The notes under the pieces were generated by a model that saw nothing but the letters and a program-made list of their open reading frames with translations, ran no database searches and was not told the DNA's origin. The position numbers and the translations under genes were made by a program. A stretch of 64,000 nt of DNA from Cyclina sinensis. Lineage: Eukaryota > Mollusca > Bivalvia > Venerida > Veneridae. Below are positions 1 to 17,562 of this stretch, piece after piece (the stretch's first letter is position 1; each line of letters starts with the position of its first letter). Location of the stretch: the NCBI GenBank assembly GCA_012932295.1, contig JAAONU010000001.1, positions 58,749,693 to 58,813,692 of the forward strand, in the 5' to 3' direction.

Positions 1-60
1 ACCATATGTAAATTAAAGCTGTCCTGACCATTTGTACTTTATAGTTAAAGTGTCAAGTAC

Positions 61-430
61 CTAGCCATTGCTATTTGTTGAAGTTGAAAAATATCCAACT
101 TGCCTAAAAAGGTTAAAGTGCAATCTGTGGGGAGAATTTACTGGACAAAAATGGATGCCACAGTTATATAACTTGCAAGAATCATAGTATGAAGCAATTG
201 GTACTAGTACAAATTCAGATATATCTAACTTGCCAAAATTGGTTTTCAAAGTGCATGAGGGTGGGATTAATGGGGAAAAATAGATGCCACAGTTATATAA
301 CTTGCCAGAATCATGGCCTTTGTACTGGTAAGTAAGTGTGTTCAATGAAGACATTAGTACTAGTAGAACTTTAGATATACCAACTTGTGGAAATAGGTTA
401 AGCCTGGGTGTTATAATGGCACTTTTACCT
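61..430. repeat. Degenerate ~129-bp direct repeat in MICU1 intron
   Basis: GATGCCACAGTTATATAACT occurs at 154 and again at 283 (period 129). Flanking text (CTAACTTGCC-like, ACTAGTAC-like) also recurs, with a weaker third copy near 360-400. Family unknown. No further MICU1 exon is visible between 1 and 511. Confidence 0.6.
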
Positions 431-511
431 ATATGAGGATACCCTCATGGAAGTTTCCCCAGACGGTCAATTTGGTATGACTGTAAACTAAATAGTAACA
501 AAACAGCATAC

Positions 512-1876
512 TCTTTTATCATGAAAACCAATCCTCTTCTTTTTCTTCCCCTTTTTCTCTGCAGGCTCACCATCACTTTCTTTCTCTCCTTCCTCAATGT
601 TATTCTCTCCTTCCACTTCAGAGGAGGCTGCATCTCTAAAAAAGTATTTTTTCAGATGTCACAACAATTGATAAAACCAGTTTAAATGTATGCTTAGCTG
701 TCGGAAAAGAAAACTTCAATTTCTTTTCAGTTAAAGCTTTTATCAATATAAACTCTTATGCTGTCTTCAATTTGTTTTACTAAGAAGTAAAGTTCATTAC
801 TGATGACTTTTTCAAGTCTCATTAAAAAAGTCATTATTTATTAAAAATAAGGTTATATGTTCAAATTCTCATACAAGGACTTCTAAGATCAATAATGGAC
901 ACAATCTGATTACATTAGCGGCTCCAGAGCCAGGTGCGCCCCCCCCCCACCCACTAAAATTCCCGGACCATAGGTGTTATTGTAGGTCTATTTTGAATAT
1001 GTCTTTAAATAATGTATACTTTATTGTTCAACACTGAATTGAATAATCTGAGCCACATGTGAAATTGCCAGATCAGTATACTCTAGCATAACCACAACTG
1101 TTGAAATGAGGTAGAAAACTGGACACAAATTGGGTCAAACATTTTGCGCCCCCACTAACCTGAAATCCTAGATCCGCCCCTGGATTACCCATTTTATATA
1201 CTCAAAATGACAGTAAGTTAAGACAAAGAATGAAAGAGATTAAAATCCACATGGTCATTTTTCAATACTGTTCCTTACTTGAAGTGATTTCAATCAAAAC
1301 ATCAGTTCTGATTTCAATTTTGAAGGTTAAATTTCTTTAACTCTAAACTGCAACCCTGTCAGATATTTTTATGTGCATGTGGTATATGCATCTTCTTGCT
1401 TAAAAACAGAATTAAAACCAGGACAAGTTGATGTTTCTTACATTCAACATCTAAAAGGATATATAGTTATGACACAGAAATAGATAATAAGGGTAATATG
1501 TTAATATTACTTACACTTTTTCAATCGAGGTAATTAACAAAATCACTACCATGAACATAATAAAATATGCTGTTTTCCATTGGAACGGTCTTCTTTTGTG
1601 TCCAAAATTAGAATAGCTTGTTTTTCTATTGACAGTACTCATAGGATACTGCAGAACTGAACACAGATTTGCAGGTGCCCTGAAGCAAACATGTCTATAC
1701 ATTCCATTTTCACGATAGTTTATACGGAAATGATCTGCTCTAGTTGATATTGATGTGACAAACAGACTTCTATCTGGCTGAAGTTTAATTTGTGAAATTT
1801 TTTTCGGTAGGAGAAATATCCTGGATTTACATGTTCTAAATGTTGCCATTATTGGTGCATGATGCATTTCCACCAT
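512..1876 (-). CDS. MICU1: MICU1-like mitochondrial calcium uptake protein 1, N-terminal part (2 coding exons; continues off left edge)
   Basis: Coding exons are 1515-1876 (ATG at 1876-1874) and 512-635; the phases join exactly (GT + A gives Val) to 162 codons, with donors gtaagt and gtatgc. The acceptor at 1883-1884 and an in-frame TGA just before the ATG imply an upstream non-coding exon. MICU1 is the EF-hand gatekeeper of the mitochondrial calcium uniporter in the intermembrane space. The visible product has a basic, Ser/Thr-rich N-terminus fitting a mitochondrial presequence, one hydrophobic segment (AYFIMFMVVILLITSI, about residues 103-118), an acidic linker and a polybasic stretch followed by RIGFHDKR, which aligns with the human KKKKRSGFRDRK segment just before the EF-hand core. 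The EF hands lie outside the window. MATFRTC, nine codons downstream, is an alternative start. Assignment rests on the short polybasic/GFxDxK match, gene layout and topology; MICU paralogues are not fully excluded. Confidence 0.7.
908..1188. mobile_element. Probable short MITE in MICU1 intron
   Basis: Imperfect inverted ends: the left end has GCGGCTCCAGAGCCAGGT, the right end reads on the other strand GCGGATCTAGGATTTCAGGT. C/G-rich tracts follow inside both ends. The hexamer GATTAC lies directly outside both (908-913 and 1183-1188), a possible target duplication. There is no coding capacity. Ends of this GGGGCGGATCTAGG type are common on invertebrate hAT-like MITEs; the exact left boundary is uncertain. 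Confidence 0.45.
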
Positions 1877-1882
1877 TCAAAT

Positions 1883-2540
1883 CTGAAAAGAAAGAAATTC
1901 TTACTTTGCTTGACAGTGTTTGTTAGTTCACAACTTGACACTATATAACATGATAAATTTGAATATAGTATTTTGAAATAAGATACTTGAACAGAATATT
2001 TATGTTCTAGTCAAGGTTTACCAATATTTTGACTACTTTATAAGATTAATAACTGACGTCTGAAAAATTCCTTGAGAATGTGAAGTAACATAAGTTTGAT
2101 CAGAAAACTAGATGCCCCCACTTAACCTAGCTACTCATATAAGTAGCAATATGGCCACGAGATAGTCATACATGCTGAATCATTAATAAGATTGGTTTAA
2201 CAAAATGACAACTATAAGAAACCTGTTGTGGTGTGAAGACTTAAAATACTGTCTCCAACACTCTGACCAATGGATGAATATTATCCTTCACAATTCTGTA
2301 TGCATAGTTGGACATTCTTGGAGTTTGCAGATGGTAAACAGGTGTTTTCGTGTCTAATTTGTACTAAGTTCCTAAGTTATATGTTCTGTAAGTCAGGCTG
2401 TTTATAAAATGTCCATTGTCATCTAAATAGCAAACAATTTTAAGCAATTGTTGGAATAAATTTTCACCATTTCCATACTTAAATGTTGAATTCTGCTTAA
2501 GCTGGTGCTAGCGGGCCTGGACAGTAACTTACATTTTCCA
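1883..2540. other. Region upstream of MICU1, nothing recognised
   Basis: AT-rich sequence without an ORF, repeat or clear promoter signature. It probably contains the intron and non-coding first exon of the MICU1-like gene, because an acceptor precedes the ATG exon. The TSS could not be placed. Confidence 0.4.
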
Positions 2541-3014
2541 TTAATATCCATGAACATGCTCAATCAAACTGAGTCTGCAATTTGACCATTGGAACAGCGT
2601 TAAACTCACTAAGAAGAAGTAAAAATTTTTAAGTATCAAACTGTAGGGCAACAATGACAGGCAGGATAATCTGGGTTGTAGAATATTATTCTGTATATAG
2701 ACAAGGTCAAGTGTAGAACCACCTCTGTGAGTTGGGAGCTGCACACACTGGGAATAGTAATTCAATTTATGTGACAGTCTTGTATAATTTGTAGAATTAA
2801 AAGCTAAGTTGAAATCTCCAAGCAGTACATCTGGAGAAGTTTGGTCTGCAATATGTGTTATACCATTAATAAAGTCTATTATGTTCGAGGATGGAGATCT
2901 ATAGAGAAGACAGAATGACCTTGGACAGAGCTCTGACACTTGTTCCATATGAGGTTGATGTGAAACACTGGAAGTTGTCACTGGCAACTTATCTCGTGTG
3001 TAGAACAACAACAT
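2541..3014 (-). pseudogene. AP-endonuclease domain fragment of a non-LTR retrotransposon
   Basis: The open frame contains LYRSPSS, then LLGDFN (a catalytic-motif context of the exonuclease/endonuclease/phosphatase fold), then PTHRGGSTLDLVY, which is the diagnostic C-terminal part of CR1/jockey-type retrotransposon endonucleases. No reverse transcriptase follows on the same strand below 2541, and the N-terminal endonuclease motifs are not recognisable, so this is an orphan relic. It cannot belong to the RT relic at 6870-7950, because on the minus strand that piece lies upstream, the wrong order for an EN-RT polyprotein. An endonuclease carried by another element type is possible. Confidence 0.7.
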
Positions 3015-3780
3015 ACATGTGATATCCCGGCGGGATTTAAGAAAGTCCCGTTATTCCACATCAATTCCAGCTGTCCCGGTATTAATTAAAAATTCCCGTT
3101 ATTAAAATCAAGAAGAAAAAAATCTTTCATCTGCCGACGTCAATAACTTGCTAAGCTCCGGTTATGGGGGGAGCTTATACTCGGAAACGGCAATCAATAC
3201 ATACTACCTTCAAAGCATTGACCAATCAGAGCGCATTTTACTACTTTCATTGAATTAATCCTGTGTTGACACTCGATACACAATTAACACATTTAGCCAT
3301 CAACGGGTGTTGAATTGGGTCAATATAATTCGATTGGGGATGTACACCCAGTAGAAAAGTTGTGTACAACTTAACAAATTAATTGAATGCTTAATTTTAA
3401 AGGCAAACGGTTAAACATCAATGCATTACTCTGTTACTCTAACCTTTTAAACAGTGTAAGGAAATGACTAAAATAATTTTTGGTATTTTTGTTTTAATTC
3501 TCGGATTTGTTTATAGAAAAGGTCAAGTAGTTTTAAGACAAGCTTAACAAATTGTAGGAACAAATTTCAGCAAATATTTAGTTCATTAAACATAAGGCAG
3601 CGAGTGAAAATCTCGGATAAATTCCGTTTGTCATATATTTCCGCGACCCCCGCCGTATTTTAATATTTATAGAAAACAGTGTCTTGGAGACTTTTTATAT
3701 GGCAAACTTACAACATTCAATTGATTGATTAAGATAAGTGTTCATTATTTAATTATAAATACCAGTTTTTCATTGTTACA
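3015..3780. other. Unclassified AT-rich stretch
   Basis: Opens with several CCCGG-type motifs (3028-3090: CCCGGCGGG, TCCCGTTATT twice) and holds a CCAAT-like site near 3222. No ORF and no terminal repeats were recognised. It may be an old element, but nothing defines its ends. Confidence 0.3.
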
Positions 3781-4669
3781 GGCAACACAAGTTGAAAATT
3801 GCAAATTTTGAGTAAGGAGCAATAACTCTAACAATTCCAAATAAATCTATACGGGAAACCCCAGGTGCACAACTTTACATGCTGATCAACATTCCTGTAA
3901 AGATTCTTGACTGTAGGTGCAGTGCTTTTGCAGGTACAGGCAACACAAGTAGAAAATTGCAAATTTTGAGTATGTAAGGGGCCATAACTCTAACAATTCC
4001 AAATAAATCTATACGGGAAACCCCAGGTGCACAACTTCACATGCTGATCAACATTCCTGTAAAGTTTCTTGACTGTAGGTGCAGCCCTTTTGCAGGTACA
4101 GGCGACACAAGTTGAAAATTACTATTTTTGACTAAGTAAGGGGCCACAACTCTAACAATTCCAAATAAATCTATACAGGAAACCCCAGGTGCACAACTTC
4201 ACATGCTGATCAACATTCCTGTAAAGTTTCTTGACTGTAGGTGCAGCGCTTTTGCAGGTACAGGCGACACAAGTTGAAAAAAAAATTACTATTTTTGACT
4301 AAGGGGCCGTAACTCTAACAATTCCAAATAAATCTTTACAGGAAACCCCAGGTGCACAACTTTACATGCTGATTATCATTCTTGAAAGTTTCTTGACTGT
4401 AGATGCAGCGCTTTTGCAGGTACAGGCAACACAAGTTGAAAATTACTTTTTTTTAATAAGTAAGGGGCCATAACTGTAATGTTTAGTTCCAAATAAATCT
4501 ATATGGGAATCCCTACGTGCACAACTTCAACTGATCAACATTCGTGTAAAGTTTCTTGACACTAGCTCCAGTGCCTTTGCAGCTTTTGCAGCTACAGGCG
4601 GCACAACTTTTTAGGATGGATGGACAAGAGCAAATCTAAATGGCCCCCCCAAGAATGGGGGCATAAAAA
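3781..4669 (+). mobile_element. Pearl/HINE-like element with five ~160-bp tandem units
   Basis: Units start at GGCAACACAAGTTG-like motifs at about 3781, 3939, 4101, 4263, 4425 and 4597 (spacing 158-172). Each carries TAACTCTAACAATTCCAAAT, a GTGCACAACTT box and TTTCTTGACTGTAGGTGCAG. The 3' end has GGATGGATGGAC, then a stem CCCCC / loop AAGAAT / GGGGG, then CATAAAAAT: the same 3' terminus as the other hairpin elements here. The 5' end is not clear, so the copy is probably truncated. The ~160-bp unit and terminal layout recall bivalve pearl/BIV160-type repeats; identity was not tested. Confidence 0.7.
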
Positions 4670-5932
4670 TGATCATTATTTGTATAATTATTTTCTGAAT
4701 ACAAAGTAAAACTACAGGAAGCTGAATCTGTTTCAATAAAAACATTGAAATCAGGAGTCTGGACTTTATATTCTTTTTTAAAGATTATTCAAGCATAGTC
4801 CAACTAATCAGACTTGTCGAAGAGACACCGAGAAAATTTTTGATAGGCAAAGTCTTTTACCAAGTAACAGTTTGATGATAATAAAAAAAATGTCTTTAAA
4901 AATGGGTCAAACCGTCAATACCAAATTAATTAGGCTAATTCAAGGCTCAAGCACAGAATCGGCATTTCTACTTTGTGTTATTTGACCTTAGATTTTGCCT
5001 TTATCATAGCTAGCACAAATGTTCAGTATTTTATTTCAAAACAGTTATAGAAGTACGTCCTCAAGAGCCCAAATACTTCGTCAAATTTATTAACACAATT
5101 TATGGTCATTCTATTTTTGATAAAAGACATCCGAAATAAAGCTGTCCGAATTATACTGCAAAAAAATGCAGAACTCTCGTAAATGATGTAAAAGGGGTAG
5201 TTTAAGACGTCTTTTTGACAAGCAAAGCCTGTAATGCAAATCAAGGTGTTTCAAAAACGTTATGTTAAAGTTATTTTTACAACATAAATTGATTGTGCAA
5301 TCTTACCAAAGTTTGTTTACATTTGCATTGTCCTTTCAGAACGGGACGGTATAAAGCGCTGACGCCAAACACGGACAATATACAAAAAGAGGAAAAACGC
5401 TGACGATATGAAACATATAGAGAAAACGCTGACGTTTTGTATTTGTACATATACTTAACTTTAATATAAAACAAAGTTGAAAGTTACGTTGTTATGAATA
5501 TTCCTGAAGTAAATGACCTATTTTGACTTTGAAATCAAGTCTGTGCATCTATGAAGAAGAAATATGTTGACGGAATAATAATTATGTTGAATGCTTGTTT
5601 CATGCCAATAAAGTATATGTTATGTTATTAATCCTTATAAATACCTTTGATTATATTTTTTATTTATGAAGTGCTATATTAAACATTCTTAAACGTGTGA
5701 GTTTATTGAGATGTTGTTCACGCCGATTAAAACATAACAAATACATTAAATCATCATTTTCTTTTTATGATTTTATTAGTGAATTTTCAATGAATCTTCT
5801 TTCATATGACATATTATTTTTTACCAGTTTTGATAGAAAAGAAATAAATAGTTGAAAACGGAAATAAAATCGCACTATTAAAACGATAAAGTCAAGTAAT
5901 ATTTATTTAATTATTATTTTATTTTTATTATT

Positions 5933-6102
5933 ACAAAAGTATAATAAAACAAGAATAAAGCAGCTGTAAAACAAAATAAGGATTAGGCATAGAACACATA
6001 TTAGAACATTTAAATGTATGTATATGTCTTATGTTATGTGTTCTATGCATAATCCTTATTTTGTTTTACAGCTGCTTTATTCTTGTTTTATTATACTTTT
6101 GT
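5933..6102. repeat. 68-bp-arm near-perfect hairpin
   Basis: Left arm 5933-6000 and right arm 6035-6102 are reverse complements with a single mismatch, separated by 34 bp. The region is AT-rich and has no coding sign. It would form one very long stem in DNA or RNA. A foldback-type MITE or a very recent inverted duplication is likely. Confidence 0.9.
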
Positions 6103-6195
6103 TTGTCGGAAAATAGCTCTGGAGCTAATGTTTATTGTTGTGAATTTCCGAAGGTAAATAAATATTCTTGTATCTTGTATCTTGTATTTACAAAG
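6103..6195 (+). repeat. LINE-like 3' tail with TATCTTG repeats
   Basis: AAATAAATATTCTTG is followed by TATCTTG repeats (about 6155-6187), a form typical of the short tandem 3' tails of CR1/RTE-like retrotransposons. No coding sequence is attached. Confidence 0.4.
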
Positions 6196-6869
6196 TCTGA
6201 GAGAGTAAACAATTAACATAAGCTTTAAAGAGATTTTTACACCGACTTATTACTAATTTTTAGACACACGATATACATATCAAAATAATAAGTACGTATA
6301 TAAAAACTTAAAGCATGTGAGACATAGGTGTACTAACTTCAGGAATAACTAGCCGTAAAGCCTCTCAGTGTAATCAGTAATTGATTTTTGAGAGTACGCC
6401 CGTAGATGTAGAAACAAAATTTAAGCTATTAGCACAAACACAATGTACGCTAAGCGACAGCTAAGGAAGCAGTATGACATGAAAGCACATGATGCAAGCA
6501 CATAACAAAAAGCAAAGCAAAATTATACTTAATAAAATTGTGACGGGATTGCTTATCTTGAAATTAAAGGCGTAAAAACTGCTCTAAGAGTTCATAATAA
6601 AAGGTGACACAAGAAAAGAGCACAAAAGTGCATCATTAAAGACTGGGCTAAAAAAGAATATCATCCCATAATAGATTTGGCGGGAACTTATCAGCAATTC
6701 CTTCACATCGACAAGTGGTAGCAACTAAAAAAAGCATTAGAACTAAAAAGCCACAAAATAAATAGGAATGCAGGAAGTAGTTAACTGGGTTGGAAAAAAG
6801 AAAGATAACAATCCAAGGTAACTATACTATATAGTAAGTTGCTGCCAAGGAAAGTTGGCTATTTTATGT

Positions 6870-7950
6870 AATTTCACACGAAGAAATAGAGCATGTATCT
6901 CCCTTCCAGGTATTTATTAGCGCGCGGAATTGATTGAAGGATGATGCCTTACGGAAGTCATCTGGCAACTGATTCCATAGTTTGCCAGCAGCATACCTGA
7001 ATGATTTCTTACCGTATTTCTGTTCTTGGTTGCAGTACTTCAACAGTATTTGTGTCTAAAATATAACTAACATGTTTATATTTGACAAGATCATTAAGAT
7101 ACTCTGTTGACATTTTGTTCAAAAATTTTATACGTTTCCAAAGCAATTGTTCTTAATCTCCTGACTTTTAAAGTTATAAGACCAGAACTTCAGGAAGTTT
7201 TTCACAGCTACTAATGTAGTCATCATAAACAAATCTAATTGCCCTTTCTTGAATTTTCTCTATTTTTCTGATATTCGTTTCAGTGATGAAATTCCAACTA
7301 AAAGGGCAGTAATTAAGTTTTAACATAATAAAGGTAATAGTATATATTGTCAATCTTCCTAATTTATTTAGATGTTTTTGTAGCAGAGGTATAAGTACGG
7401 CACTTGTACTCTCATGCCTATCAGACATTCATTACTCCATGAATTCGAGGACGAATTCTAAGTAGGAGGGTTGTATGTAGCAGAGGTATAATACGGCACT
7501 TGTACTCCCATGCCTATCAGCTAGCTTTTATGGCGACGTTCTAGAGTGTCCGCTAAGTAACCAGCTCGGGGCAGGTGGTTTTTTCGGGTTACATTTTCCT
7601 ATTATTTTCTACAGATACTAGCTACATGTGAATTGAAATTTAACATAAAATCAAGGTTAACGCCCGGTAGATTTGATTTACTCCTTCATCGCAGGATATT
7701 TCAATATTTTGGAATTTAAATTTGATATTGTGCTGATAAGTTTTCTTGCCAAGAGCTATTGCCTGGATTTTTTCTTAATTTGCCTACATCTGATTTTTAT
7801 TAAACCAGTCAATAAGTTTTAAGCTGTCATTTTCCAAGGTGGTTAACAACTCATTCAAACTTGGGCTTGAATATGAAAGAGCATTGTCATCTGCTTAATT
7901 ATACAACTGACTTTTGTTGATGTAGCGCATGTTCAGAGACACCATAAAAT
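6870..7950 (-). pseudogene. Decayed non-LTR retrotransposon reverse transcriptase (CR1/jockey-like) C-terminal half
   Basis: On the minus strand, successive fragments in mixed frames read IDWFNKNQM and KIQAIALGKK (the typical WFxxNxM ... KFQAIxLGKK segment after the RT palm), then LNYCPFSWNF and IEKIQERAIRFVYDDY (thumb), then GKKSFRYAAGKLWNQLPDDF near 6990-7040 (C-terminal). Frameshifts and stops separate them. A ~46-bp segment is duplicated at about 7380-7425 and 7476-7520 (period 96), breaking the frame. The copy is dead; no upstream palm motif (YxDD) or endonuclease is attached. Confidence 0.75.
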
Positions 7951-8480
7951 TTCAATTTCAGTTACAATAGATCATGGTGTAAGCAGTCAGAGGCCTTTGA
8001 AAGGTCCATCAGGATTGCTGCAAGATAATGATATGACAGATTAGATTTTTTTAAATAAAATAAATAAAAATGACAATATATATAACTCCATTCAGCAAAG
8101 TTAACAAATACTTTTACAAGGTTATTAAATCTTCAATTGCTAATTTCAGTATTAGCAAATATTTCAGTTTATTTTTAATCTATTTAAAATCACCTTTAAC
8201 TTTTTGAGCGACCATCTATTTGAAATATACAAAGACCTGGTTATTTAGGTCTTTGAAATATAGATTTATTATATGTTATATTTTTAAAGGATCAATTATG
8301 AGTCATAATACATCAGTTATTTTACTATATGAAAATAGAGGATCTCCATTAACATGTTATATCTATGTAGTCAGCGTTTTCTTAATTTGTCCTTTCTCTA
8401 TATTCTCAGCGCCTTTCCTCTTATTGTATATTGTCAGTGTTTCGCGTCAGCCTTTTATACTAGGCCCTTCAGAACTCTTC

Positions 8481-8735
8481 TTGGGGTAGAAAGTTTCCTT
8501 AAGTTGGAATAGACACTGAAACTCAAGCAAGGTCAAGTCGATTTAGAATACAAGACTGATATTTAATTATAATAATTATTTGATTTTGTGTAAGAAACCA
8601 CCGATCGGCCCAGATATTTTATCTATTTATTCTCTTCTAAGAGAATACTTTTTTAAACTATTCTGAGAAGTCACTAATGGGCCGACGTCCCTTGGCGATA
8701 AAACAGAAAACAATTCCGAACGCTTTCTCGTGGTA
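8481..8735. other. PCNA distal upstream region
   Basis: Unique-looking AT-rich sequence with no ORF or repeat recognised, leading into the GC-richer PCNA promoter. Confidence 0.4.
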
Positions 8736-8736
8736 T

Positions 8737-8830
8737 CTCGCGCGAAATAAATGTGTAAAGTTTTATCCAATCAGAAATTTTAATCGATTGTAATCGCGCC
8801 GATTATCCTGGCGGGAAAGAGTTTTCGCGG
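8737..8830 (+). promoter_or_regulatory. PCNA proximal promoter with E2F-type sites and CCAAT box
   Basis: GCGCGAAA at 8740-8747 (reverse complement TTTCGCGC), GGCGGGAAA at 8810-8818 (reverse complement TTTCCCGCC, the canonical E2F form) and TTTTCGCGG at 8822-8830 all lie within 230 bp upstream of the PCNA ATG, with a CCAAT box at 8767-8771. E2F control of PCNA is well established in animals, so G1/S-coupled transcription is likely here. The TSS was not located. TTAATTGCAG directly before GCACCATG resembles a splice acceptor, so a 5' UTR intron is possible. Confidence 0.75.
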
Positions 8831-8950
8831 ATGTCAGCAACTTGGACCTGAGCGAGAAATCCGGCATCATCGGTTATATTTTTTGTTTGACAGTAAATTT
8901 GGTCATTTAATTACTTTAAGCAGCTTAAATTTGTTGTGTTGGTAATTTGA

Positions 8951-15756
<6,806 letters not shown>

Positions 15757-16160
15757 AAAGGAGGCAATAGACTGTGATTTATAACTGGATCAGATTGATT
15801 ACTGAACACATGTAATAAGGTACCTCATCTGTTTAGTAGTGCTCTGGATGAGGGGCCTGTGTTGTATTCTGACTTTACCAAGTAATAAGTGTAATTCTAC
15901 CAAGAACTAACAATCAAGCGGTGTAGACTTGACATTAACATCTTTTTAGGACATCATACTGTCCGATTCTTTGTGAATAATATTAGTGCTACATTTCAGT
16001 TGTTATAAGATGAAATTACTGAAGCTGTTACTCATGCATGTCATATTGTAAATGAAATGTGAAGTCAACTTGTAGTTGTTGTTTTATTTGCACACACATG
16101 CTTTGCTTATAACTTGCCATTTCCTGTCAACAAATAAATTATAATCTCTTCCTAATGTGG
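15757..16160 (+). other. PCNA: PCNA 3' UTR with AATAAA signal
   Basis: Unique sequence after the stop with an AATAAA hexamer at 16133-16138. Later AATAAA hexamers near 16717 and 16798 could serve longer isoforms; up to ~16940 no other gene or repeat is seen. Confidence 0.55.
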
Positions 16161-16947
16161 AGCAGAATCTACAGGGTACTATGAACTGTGATGTTTATTC
16201 AAAACTAAACAGTGCACAGCAGCATTTTGATTATTTGGGAGACGAGGATTGGAAAAATGGATAAAGGAGATTTTGGATTGGATCAAGTCAATGTGTAGGC
16301 CGTCAAAGTGGTTGTTGATATGTTGAAGACTTTCATATCACAGCCTGCTTTGATGAGCTTATTTTTGGCTGTAAAAAACGTGTTTACACCAACCATTAAC
16401 AGAGCAGAAACACCAGGAAGGTGGTGAAAGGAACATGTTGTGTTTGTGCCACCAGACCAGCTGTTGGTGCACTGATAATTATGCTTGTATCACAGCTGGC
16501 TTGAGTGAGCAGGAAACAACTTATTTCAACATCCTGACAACAAAACTATATCATGTACCTTGTCTTGACATAACTGATAGTTTGATAATCCCATAGGGAA
16601 GTTACAGAGATATGGCTGTAGCCTGAAACTGTCGAGTTCCCTAGAGAATGAAGACCATATCAGCAATTAGTGTGCATACTACATGTAACTGTTCAGTCCA
16701 TGTAGACCAACTAGTGTGAAATAAAATTGTGAAAAATGCTGTTAGTTCCTAAAACCTATTCAATGAGTGTGGTATTGTGATCCCCTATTGATCTTCAAAT
16801 AAAGTAATTGCTTGGCACTTAATCAATTTCAAATTATTAGAACAAATGAAATGATTCATTGAATTTATATCTCCTGCCATAAAATGTTCATTACTTTTGG
16901 GACATTGAAATTAAAATATCTGGTACAAATGCATGTTTTTGAGAGAA

Positions 16948-17275
16948 AACAAGAACTGTTGCTGTAAGATGACAATGCCCCTGAAGTGCTTTGGGCTGAG
17001 GACTAGTCATTCAAGTGTCAAGGTCAAATAAATATAGGTCAGTGGGATCCAAGTATGTAGTTAATTGACTTTCTAATGAAGTTATTGCTAATGTTAAAGT
17101 TTTTGGACAATTTAATCTTCAAGATAGTCATTCAGGGGTCAAGGTCAAATAAATACAGGTCAATGGGAAGGTCTTGTCCAAAGGGATGTTGTGTCTAAGT
17201 ATGAAGTAAATCCAGTTAAATAAGGAAATTATAGCCAATGTTATTTCGGACGGACGGACAGTTAAAAAACTATAT
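16948..17275 (+). mobile_element. 5' portion and near-3' tract of a TGCCCC-type hairpin element, interrupted on the right
   Basis: Starts AACAAGAACTGTTGC, then ATGCCCC. The core holds GGTCAAGGTCAAATAAATA units and ends CGGACGGACGGACAGTT plus AACTATATGCC, where the 3' stem-loop of intact copies (compare 27920-27953) should begin; Tc1-like sequence follows instead. This copy supplies the uninterrupted reference for the nested insertion at 23928-27920. Confidence 0.6.
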
Positions 17276-17545
17276 GCCTTTCTTTGGCGTGATCGCAGGC
17301 CCATTGAAGACGTGCCTGGATGTGGTTTCGCGTCAATGGCATTCGGATTGCTGGCCTAGCCCTCATGCCAGCTGTATGAAGATGGTTCCTGATAGTTTGA
17401 GTGGAAAGTCTTACACCAGTGGCATTCTGGAAGTCATTTTGGAGAGCAGAAGTGGTAACAAAGCGCTGACGCCTCGCTTGAATGACAATAAACCGGTCGG
17501 TAAACAATCAAAACCTGCTAGACAGGTCAGCTTTGCCATATGAAT
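17240..17545 (-). pseudogene. Tc1-like transposase fragment
   Basis: A minus-strand frame (about 17507-17262) reads DRFIVIQARRQRF, TGVRLSTQTIRNHL, then ARPAIRMPLT and ARLQWACDH: the helix-turn-helix and linker region of Tc1/Tc3-type transposases just before the first catalytic Asp. The DDE catalytic core is absent; the frame runs into the GGACGGACGG tract of the neighbouring element. It is truncated and non-functional. Confidence 0.75.
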
Positions 17546-17562
17546 AAACTACATGTATGAGA

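Larger units (their letters stand above)
5331..8480. repeat. Imperfect inverted repeat enclosing a ~3-kb repeat block
   Basis: About 110 bp at 5331-5440 match the reverse complement of about 8365-8475. Shared blocks in the same order are GGTATAAA-like, GCTGACGC, AAACAC, GACAATATACAA, AAGAGGAAA and AAAACGCTGAC. The arms are diverged with a few gaps. Inside lie the 5933-6102 hairpin, a LINE 3' tail-like tract and an RT relic. It may be the termini of an old composite element; no target duplication was recognised. Confidence 0.55.
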
